From assembly GCA_965221075.1 (NCBI GenBank), contig OZ244865.1, forward strand, positions 3,100,001-3,164,000: DNA of 64,000 nucleotides, read 5' to 3'. A program made the translations under genes and the position numbers. This DNA is from UBA2970 sp965221075. Its GTDB lineage: Bacteria > Verrucomicrobiota > Verrucomicrobiia > Limisphaerales > AAA164-E04. The first letter of the stretch is position 1; every line of letters starts with the position of its first letter. Below the pieces are notes generated by a model. It saw only the letters and a list, made by a program, of their open reading frames with translations. It was not told the origin of the DNA and did no database searches. Positions 1-6,192 of the stretch are shown here, one piece after another.

Positions 1-477
1 TTAATATTCCGTGAAACTCATTCCGGTGTAGCGACAATCTTTCAAGATGGACAATCTATGACCTAATATCTCCTTACCTCGCTAGACAAGCTGAGGATCA
101 AGGTCTCAGGTACTCCGCTCATACACTAATTGTACCTTCGCCTTCTCTCATTCAACATGACAGCGTAAAACTTTGCTGACGGAATCATTTCGTCAAGACG
201 GCCTGCCAGGCATGATCGTTCCGACCGAGACAGGCTTCTTCTTCATTCAACAAGCCATGATTCAGAACCCTTGTTGAAACACCTCGACATTCAGTCGATA
301 TAGAAAACGAATACTCTGCTCTGGCCATTCATTATCGCATTCAGTCAATTCGAAGCCTTCCTCGTTTCCATGCCCGACATGACAATGATTCGCCATAAGA
401 ATTATCTGATCCAGGAAAGTAGGCACAGTTCTACTTGAATTGCTTTCTGTTTATTATTGATCGAAGCCCGCTGTCAG
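1..477. other. AT-rich stretch without a recognisable gene
   Basis: I see no open reading frame with protein-like character on either strand here, and no tRNA-like or repeat structure. The base composition is clearly lower in G+C than the backbone from 5.3 kb onward, in line with the accessory genes that follow. It lies downstream of the DUF1828-like gene, so it may hold that operon's 3' end or unannotated small genes. Confidence 0.4.
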
Positions 478-1266
478 TCATGAAGCGACCTTCTGGAATA
501 ATTTTCGATTTAAATCATCGTGCGAAGCAAGTGACGAAATCATTTCGCCCCCAACATCCGACAACCGTGCAAGATCCATTCTTGGAATTTCAGCCTGATT
601 CTTAAAGACAAGAAGAGATTCAAAAGACAATTGGCTCAGATGGAAATGTTGTAACATAATGGTGGTTAACCGAGCCTTGTCGCGGTTCAGAATGCCGTAG
701 AGAAACAAGGGAGCTTCGCTTTTGCTTTCGATGCGATAATCCACCAGGTAGGAGTTGGCATTGGGAACATCCGGTCGAAAGTCGCGCTTTATCCTTTCCC
801 TGTCCACGAAACGGAATAGCAGGTCGGCCAGATCATCGTAGAATGTGGAGCCGACATTGGAACGAGACAGCAGGGTCAGATCATAGACCCGAGTTAACGC
901 CTGAGCAAAGGTGAAAAGAGCATCTGACAGATGCTCCGGGGGCGTGTCGAGATACAGCGCCCCAGTGTCTCCGATCCATCCAAGTCCAGTCTCGCCCATG
1001 ATGCGCTCAAGCAGCATGCCTCTCGTACCATCCAGAAAGGAGTCAATGTCGTGGTCGTAGCTGATATGCATGAGAGTATGCCCTCGGTCCGATAGACGAA
1101 GTCCGCCTGAAGGTGCTTCGGATAGGTGAATGGGATAGCTGTCCCCATCTGGAAATGAAAAAAGGGTGCGTAGCATCAGAGCACCGTCGGGCCGCTCGTC
1201 CACTTTCACGTCTTTGCAAAGACGCTCGCACAAAAGTCTTCGAAGCGCGTCTGTGTCTAAACTCAT
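478..1266 (-). CDS. DUF1828-like protein
   Basis: A 262-residue soluble protein of unknown function. The N-terminal half has the pattern I associate with the DUF1828 family: a short helical start, a strand pair ending in LRLSDRGHTL (about residues 55-64), then MHISYDHD. The C-terminal half is mixed alpha/beta. No signal peptide or membrane segment is visible. The start ATG overlaps the stop of the upstream gene in a TAATG junction, so the two are probably translationally coupled and work together. The pair lies in an AT-rich accessory stretch next to an AbiE toxin-antitoxin locus, so a mobile or defence-related role is possible but unproven. The family name is from memory of its motif; the function is unknown. 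Confidence 0.6.
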   Translation of the reverse strand: MSLDTDALRRLLCERLCKDVKVDERPDGALMLRTLFSFPDGDSYPIHLSEAPSGGLRLSDRGHTLMHISYDHDIDSFLDGTRGMLLERIMGETGLGWIGDTGALYLDTPPEHLSDALFTFAQALTRVYDLTLLSRSNVGSTFYDDLADLLFRFVDRERIKRDFRPDVPNANSYLVDYRIESKSEAPLFLYGILNRDKARLTTIMLQHFHLSQLSFESLLVFKNQAEIPRMDLARLSDVGGEMISSLASHDDLNRKLFQKVAS

Positions 1267-1766
1267 TAGAATAGGCTTTCAGCGTCGTGTATGGCGTATA
1301 ATCCTTCTACCTTGAAATCTTCCAGTAGGCAGGCTAACGCACCCTCCAAGCTATCATACCTGTCGGTTTCTTCAGCCATTGATTCGGGTCGCTTTCCTGA
1401 TGCAATGGCCACTTCAGTGGCGCGGTGAATGTGCGGACGCCAATGGATATTGACGTGATTATGACTTGGCCCGTTGTAACGCGCAAGGGTCAATGGCTGA
1501 GCGTCAGCTGGAAGGTATGAAATACCGCAGGAAAAATCGTTGTTATCGTCGAGACTCTGCCGCTGATAGATCTGGAAACAGATCTCACTATCATGTTTAG
1601 CTTGTACATTGAAGTTTCGTTGGAGATGAACAGGTCTCGTTTTAGGTTTTACCAACCACCGCACCCGTGAATTTATTATCCGCTTCGATATCGACCGGAA
1701 CGTATCCAACTCCGCTTCGGTATAGTGCCTTAAAGTCATGCGGCAGGAGATTTCAGAACGAAACAT
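1266..1766 (-). CDS. hypothetical protein coupled to the DUF1828-like gene
   Basis: A 166-residue protein that I do not recognise. It is polar, with no membrane segment. A histidine-rich stretch (NHVNIHWRPHIHRA, about residues 103-116) could bind metal but matches no motif I know. The start chosen is the first ATG; a second in-frame ATG ten codons in is also possible. Its stop overlaps the start of the DUF1828-like gene by one base. The promoter region at about 1830-1871 carries two palindromes that may be an operator for both genes. Confidence 0.5.
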   Translation of the reverse strand: MFRSEISCRMTLRHYTEAELDTFRSISKRIINSRVRWLVKPKTRPVHLQRNFNVQAKHDSEICFQIYQRQSLDDNNDFSCGISYLPADAQPLTLARYNGPSHNHVNIHWRPHIHRATEVAIASGKRPESMAEETDRYDSLEGALACLLEDFKVEGLYAIHDAESLF

Positions 1767-1830
1767 CGGATGAGAGCATCGAACCCCGCTTCGATCTCAT
1801 AGACATCCGTGAACTCGGCGAAGCGGAACC

Positions 1831-1871
1831 TGTCAATGACATTGAGACACTTGTTCCGTCAATTGATTGAC
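1831..1871 (-). promoter_or_regulatory. two palindromes upstream of the DUF1828-like operon
   Basis: TGTCAATGACA at 1831-1841 is a perfect palindrome around one central base. GTCAATTGATTGAC at 1858-1871 is a perfect inverted repeat (GTCAAT, TG, ATTGAC). They share the GTCAAT half-site and lie 65 to 105 bases upstream of the 1766 start codon. That is a plausible position for a repressor or autoregulatory operator. I could not find a convincing -35/-10 pair beside them. Confidence 0.3.
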
Positions 1872-2057
1872 CATTTCTACGCATCGACAGGGCTGTCACT
1901 GTGCTGGCTGACGCCGCAGCTCCCAGCCAGGAGCGGAGGCCCCTGGCCCTCCACTGCAGAGGGCGCAGCCCCCTGACTGCCTGGAGGGGAAAGAACTTCC
2001 GAGCCATTGGCAAGCTCTGTCTACGGCTCGGAACCCGGGGTGTCATATCCGGGCTTG

Positions 2058-2435
2058 TCATGAATTGGATTGGCTCGGCGAGTGGGTGAAGTCGAGGTTG
2101 GCCAGCAACTGGGCGGTGCACTTGCTGGCTATGGGCGTGCCGAAGTCGGAATACAAGGCAAACATATCGGGTAGGAGGCCTTCCCCCAGGCAGGCTCCTT
2201 GATAATCCTGGGGGCCAGCAAGGCGGTACATGATGCGTTCCGAGCAAAGATAGACACCTTGATCCAGCAGGGTGGCGACGATCTCACCGGGGGAACGATC
2301 GACCAAGCGCTTGGAGGAGAGTGTCTCGAGGGCCTTCCGGCGTTCGCCGTGATCCAGGGCATGGGCATTCATTCTGATCGGCTGCTGGGGCCCGTTCGTG
2401 GGCTTGCGGCGACGGTAGAAGGTTGCATTGGACAC
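2058..2435 (-). pseudogene. IS3-family orfB remnant with internal deletion
   Basis: The first about 70 residues match the N-terminal part of IS3-type orfB transposases (SSKRLVDRSPGEIVATLLDQ then LCSERIMYRL). The last about 30 match a region just before the catalytic glutamate (SDFGTPIASKCTAQLLANL). The roughly 100 or more residues between them, including the first catalytic aspartate, are gone, so the element is dead. It follows the orfA remnant on the same strand in the normal order. A related but differently decayed copy lies at 59.7-60.7 kb. Confidence 0.65.
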
Positions 2436-2457
2436 CCTATATGGTCCAGCTCATTCC

Positions 2458-2724
2458 TCAGACGTTTGACTTTTCCCTCGAGATCGAGGCTCCTCGCACG
2501 ATCCAGATTGGATCTGGCCGCCTTGACTTCGGGCTATTCGACGTCAGAGCCAGCAGAGATCCTTGCTTGCGGGCCTTGCGCCAGGTCGCGAGATGCGAGG
2601 CGTGCAGTCCCTCACGACGAAGCAGCTTCCCGAACTCTCCCGGCTGATTGCACTTGCGGGCCTCTTCGAGGATCCGCAGTTGATAGACAGCGCTGAAGCG
2701 GCACCGGACAGACCTGGCCACCAC
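2458..2724 (-). pseudogene. IS3-family orfA remnant
   Basis: The first about 55 residues are an IS3 orfA helix-turn-helix (FSAVYQLRILEEARKCNQPG, then LLRREGLHASHLATWRKARK). After residue about 62 the frame is lost; the neighbouring frame continues with a recognisable orfA tail (SNLDRARSLDLEGKVKRLRN). It is closely similar to the intact orfA at 59675-60184, so both derive from the same IS family. Confidence 0.65.
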
Positions 2725-2966
2725 CTCGGGATCCGGAGCCGGGCTCCCATTTCAGGTCCCGACCCTGGGTGATCGTCGCTTCGCTCCTCACTCCCCAGGA
2801 TCGACGAGGCAGCATCATCCCCTCCTCGTGCTCATGTCATCTTCCTCGCTCATTGCCAGCCTCGCCCATCGCTCACAGAATACAGGCAGGGTGGGCAGGT
2901 GTCTCACCATCATTGGCAGAGTCGGCCCCATTCTATCAATTGTCGGCTCCATATGACGATCAACGC

Positions 2967-3013
2967 TTGAAAGCCTTACATTGATGCGTACAATCGTAGC
3001 GTGGCTACGCTAC
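2967..3013 (+). promoter_or_regulatory. abiE promoter with inverted repeat over the start codon
   Basis: TTGAAA (2967-2972), a 16-base spacer and TACAAT (2989-2994) make a good sigma-70 promoter. The expected transcription start, six or seven bases after the -10, falls at 3000-3001, which is the GTG start codon of abiEi. The mRNA would be leaderless. A perfect inverted repeat, GTAGCGT (2996-3002) and ACGCTAC (3007-3013) around GGCT, covers the start site. AbiEi proteins are known to repress their own promoter through inverted repeats, so this is the likely operator. The operator role is inferred. Confidence 0.55.
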
Positions 3014-3738
3014 AGAGAAAAAGGCTAAAGAAGCTCTACACCAGGTTCGCTCCCGGAACGCCACTGACATCGAAGGAGCTCTCCGCTCTCGGAATGTCGG
3101 CAGATCTTGTTGTCTACTACGTCCGGGCTGGCTGGCTCCAACGGCTTGCACGAGGGGTCTATTGCCGCCCCAACGATACTCTAGCTCCTCACCCCAGCCT
3201 AGTGCTGCTTCAGAGAAGCATAGAGGGGCTCCATGTCGGCGGCAAGTCGGCTCTCGACTGGCATGGCATCCGTCACTACGTGTCACCACGGCCAATCCTC
3301 CAGCTTTACGGATGGAAGTCGAGACACCTTCCGGAGTGGTTCACCGACCTGTTTCCCTCGGAGTACCGGCGCAAACGGTTGTTCGTAGAAGAACCCGAGG
3401 CCCTGCTTCATGTCCGGCCATACGAAAACGGCCTGAACGCTCCGCTCGTCTCTGCTCCCGAGCGCGCCTTGCTTGAAATGCTGAGCGAGGTCGGAACAAG
3501 GCAGCCGCTTCAGGAGGCACGCGAACTCATGGAAAGCACCTATACTTTTAGAGTCGATGTGCTGAACAACCTGCTAAAACACTGCACTAGCATCAAGACG
3601 GTGCGACTCTGCCTCAATCTCGGACACGAACTTTCCCTGCCCTGGGTAGCCATGCTCGATAAATCTGATTTCCCTAAAGGCAGCAACCGTCCATGGGTGT
3701 CACGGTCAGCTGACGGTCTCCTAGTGCTGAAGGCATGA
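3001..3738 (+). CDS. abiEi: AbiEi-type antitoxin and autoregulator
   Basis: A 245-residue protein resembling type IV AbiEi antitoxins. The N-terminal about 65 residues form a winged-helix DNA-binding domain (LTSKELSALGMSADLVVYYV, then GWLQRLARGVYCRP). The rest resembles the AbiEi C-terminal domain that counters the toxin. The start is GTG at the predicted transcription start, inside an inverted repeat, so self-repression is likely. Its TGA overlaps the toxin ATG (ATGA). In known systems the pair acts in phage abortive infection or plasmid maintenance. Here the toxin reading frame is broken, so the antitoxin may be an orphan. Confidence 0.85.
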   Translation: MATLQRKRLKKLYTRFAPGTPLTSKELSALGMSADLVVYYVRAGWLQRLARGVYCRPNDTLAPHPSLVLLQRSIEGLHVGGKSALDWHGIRHYVSPRPILQLYGWKSRHLPEWFTDLFPSEYRRKRLFVEEPEALLHVRPYENGLNAPLVSAPERALLEMLSEVGTRQPLQEARELMESTYTFRVDVLNNLLKHCTSIKTVRLCLNLGHELSLPWVAMLDKSDFPKGSNRPWVSRSADGLLVLKA

Positions 3739-4499
3739 ATCCGATCTATCTCGAAAGTGCTCGATTGCTGGTAAGGGTTGCTCCATTCGTTCTAGGTGAC
3801 AAGACATTCGCGGTAAGGGGGGGGACGGCCATCAATCTCTTTTGGCGAGAAATGCCCCGACTTTCAATCGATCTCGATCTGGTATTTCCCAACTACTCCT
3901 TGACAAGGCGCGAAGCATTGAAGCGCATTAACGAAGCTATTCGCCGATCGGTGACTGGTCTCAATAAGCGGGGTTTCGAGGCTCACTCGTCTGCCACATC
4001 GGAGACTGGAGAGACCAAGCTATTGATACGTCAGGGTGGTCTTGAAGTCAAAATTGAAGCGAACACAGTTATGCGAGGGACGGTCTATCCGCCATGCATG
4101 GCTTCTCTGACACAAACCTCACGAGAAATGTTGCAAGTCGACCTTGAGATCCCAGTTGTATCATTCGAAGATGCTTATGCTAGTAAACTGGTTGCAGCAA
4201 TGGACAGGCAGCATCCTCGCGACCTGTTCGATGTCATGCAGCTCTTCATACATGAAGGAATCACCGAAGGAATTCGCCGCGCTTTTGTCGTATATCTCGC
4301 AAGCCACAATAGACCTGTTCACGAAGTTCTCTTCCCTTCAACACGCGATATTCGTCACGAATTCGACCATGGTTTCACAGGAATGACCGTAGAAGCAGTA
4401 AAACTCAAGGATCTTCTCGACACGCGTGAGCAAATGATGCGTGAGCTTCAGTTCAAACTAACCGCCAATGAGCGTCGTTTTTTTATTGACGCTGGTTGA
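3735..4499 (+). CDS. abiEii: AbiEii/AbiGii-type nucleotidyltransferase toxin, frameshifted near the C-terminus
   Basis: The 254 residues read as the toxin of the AbiE system. GGT at residues 29-31 and DLD at 46-48 are the nucleotidyltransferase signature. VKIEAN and the segment KLVAAMDRQHPRDLFD are the other family motifs. Known AbiEii toxins transfer nucleotides to a host target and are reversibly bacteriostatic. The frame ends early at 4497-4499, straight after a run of seven T at 4478-4484. Removing one T joins it to a further about 50 codons ending at 4650 that match the usual C-terminus, giving about 304 residues. It could be a mutation, a sequencing error, or a slippage or phase-variation site. 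Confidence 0.85.
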   Translation: MNPIYLESARLLVRVAPFVLGDKTFAVRGGTAINLFWREMPRLSIDLDLVFPNYSLTRREALKRINEAIRRSVTGLNKRGFEAHSSATSETGETKLLIRQGGLEVKIEANTVMRGTVYPPCMASLTQTSREMLQVDLEIPVVSFEDAYASKLVAAMDRQHPRDLFDVMQLFIHEGITEGIRRAFVVYLASHNRPVHEVLFPSTRDIRHEFDHGFTGMTVEAVKLKDLLDTREQMMRELQFKLTANERRFFIDAG

Positions 4500-4650
4500 G
4501 GCAAATCTCGATTGGGAGTTGATGAATATTCCGAATTTGAATAGATTTCCCGCTGTTCTCTGGAAATTGCATAACCTTGAGAAGTTGCGAAAAAGCAATC
4601 CCCGGAAATTCGCCGAGCAATCTGACAGGCTCAGGAGTTTATTGTGCTGA
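4500..4650 (+). pseudogene. displaced C-terminal end of the AbiEii toxin
   Basis: The frame one base ahead of the toxin encodes a stretch with the features of AbiEii C-termini: DWELMNIP, PAVLWKLHNLEKLRKSNPRK and a final helix AEQSDRLRSLL. It has no start or ribosome site of its own. Readthrough or correction of the T7 run upstream would fuse it in frame to the preceding toxin. Confidence 0.7.
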
Positions 4651-5279
4651 GCCAGGTTTCGACCTACTGCTAGATTCCGAAATATACACCACAAAAACAA
4701 CAAATGCGTCTCTTCATTTTTTCTGTGATTTCTTCAAGAAGCGTAGCAGAATTCAAGAGACGGCATCTATGGCATAGTCCCATTCGGAATTCTAGTAGAT
4801 GTGACGATGCATTCTATTACGCTTGCCCCTGTAATACTTGATATGAAATGTTATTTCTTTATATAATTGACTGTCATATTCCTTGACAGGAAAATTTATT
4901 GAAATAACGAACCAATGCTAGTTCAATGACTTTTTTGAGCAAGAGAAGGTGGCCCTGCATGAACATTCAGAACACCCCTTTGAACTGGAAAAGGCCATCC
5001 ACTCGCTTCTGGACATGGCACAGAGGCAGGCTCTGGAATGTCGTGGAAAGCAATGGGTCCTCACTTCTCCCAGGAAGCTGGAACGGGCCACCAGGCTGGT
5101 CAAGGAAGCCATTCGCTCCCAAGAATAGGAAACTGAGGCAGTCCCGCGCCCGTAGGCATGCATTGCGGAACGTCTCCGTGAGCCAACGACGGGCCCGCAG
5201 TATCAGGCGGTAATCCTCCCGGCATGGTCAGGGACTGGATGGTTGCCTACGGCGATCGGGCATCGGTAGACTCCCGGCC
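4651..5279. other. junction between accessory stretch and backbone, with one possible gene fragment
   Basis: The left part (to about 4920) is very AT-rich and holds nothing I recognise. From about 4922 to 5128 the plus strand has an open frame without a good start. It reads as charged and helical (HEHSEHPFELEKAIHSLLDM, then a basic end) and may be the 3' end of a lost gene. Base composition shifts to the high-GC backbone at about 4.95 kb, so the edge of the accessory region is probably here. Confidence 0.35.
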
Positions 5280-6050
5280 ATGGCAGTACTGGATGGCAAG
5301 CTGGGTCTGGTTTTCGGGGTGGCCAACAAGCGGTCGATCGCCTGGGCCATCGCCAAGGCCTGGCACGAGGCGGGAGCCACCCTGGCCTTCACCTACCAGG
5401 GCGAGCGTGTCCAGGGCAGCGTGGAGAAGCTGGCCGAGACGTTCGGGAAGGACACCCTTCTCCTCCCCTGCGACGTGACCTCGGACCAGGAGCTGGACGA
5501 TGCGTTCGAGGTTGTCGGTAAGCGGTTCGGGCGATTGGATCTTCTGCTCCACTCGGTGGCCTTCGCTCCCCGCAGGGCGCTGGAGGGACGCTTTCTGGAC
5601 ACCTCCCGCAAGGACTTCCTCACCGCCCACGACGTCTCGTCCTACTCCCTGGTGGCCATGGCCCGGCGCGCCGCTCCCCTGATGACCGAGGGGGGCAGCA
5701 TCCTGTCCATGTCCTACTACGGATCGGAGAAGGTGGTCCCCAACTACAACGTGATGGGAGTGGCCAAGGCGGCCCTGGAGGCCGCCACCCGCTATCTGGC
5801 TTACGACCTGGGCCCTCAGGCCGTCAGGGTCAACTGCATCAGCGCCGGTCCGGTCAACACCCTGGCGGCAAGGGGAATCGCCGGATTCTCCTCCATGCTC
5901 AAGCACTACCAGGAGCGCTCGCCGCTCAAGCGCAATGTCGCCCCTGAGGAACTGGGAGCCACCGGCGTCTTCCTGGCCGGCCCCGGAGCCGCAGCCATCA
6001 CCGGGCAGGTCCTCTACGTCGACTCCGGCTACCAGATCATGGGCATGTAG
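5280..6050 (+). CDS. fabI: enoyl-[acyl-carrier-protein] reductase (NADH) FabI
   Basis: FabI reduces trans-2-enoyl-ACP in the last step of each fatty-acid elongation cycle in the cytosol. The 256-residue length is normal. The N-terminal nucleotide-binding segment is FGVANKRSIAWAIAK. The catalytic pair Tyr156 and Lys163 (Y-x6-K, the FabI spacing) sits in NYNVMGVAKAALE, and the family C-terminal pattern ITGQVLYVDSGYQIMGM is intact. The ATG at 5280 gives the conserved start. A hairpin with a T tract follows the stop. It stands alone, with no other fatty-acid genes nearby. Confidence 0.95.
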   Translation: MAVLDGKLGLVFGVANKRSIAWAIAKAWHEAGATLAFTYQGERVQGSVEKLAETFGKDTLLLPCDVTSDQELDDAFEVVGKRFGRLDLLLHSVAFAPRRALEGRFLDTSRKDFLTAHDVSSYSLVAMARRAAPLMTEGGSILSMSYYGSEKVVPNYNVMGVAKAALEAATRYLAYDLGPQAVRVNCISAGPVNTLAARGIAGFSSMLKHYQERSPLKRNVAPEELGATGVFLAGPGAAAITGQVLYVDSGYQIMGM

Positions 6051-6065
6051 GCCCCTCCGGGCGAT

Positions 6066-6113
6066 CCCCGGAACCGTCTCCAGCCGGGAGAACCACTCCT
6101 TCCGGGGGTTTTT
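6066..6113 (+). terminator. candidate terminator after fabI
   Basis: CCCCGGAA (6066-6073) pairs with TTCCGGGG (6100-6107) around a 26-base loop and is followed by a run of five T at 6109-6113. The loop is long, so this is a moderate candidate. Its place between fabI and the next gene supports it. Confidence 0.45.
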
Positions 6114-6192
6114 CCTTGTCCGTCGCCCCGATTCGGAATACGACAAGGGAAGTGGATCCCGCTTGCCAGGCCGGAATCCCCCCCATTCTGCA

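Noticed and set aside
5935..6192. upstream extension of the GreA-family gene into fabI
   Set aside because: These codons overlap fabI in another frame and cross a likely terminator. The ATG at 6193 starts where the conserved N-terminal region begins.
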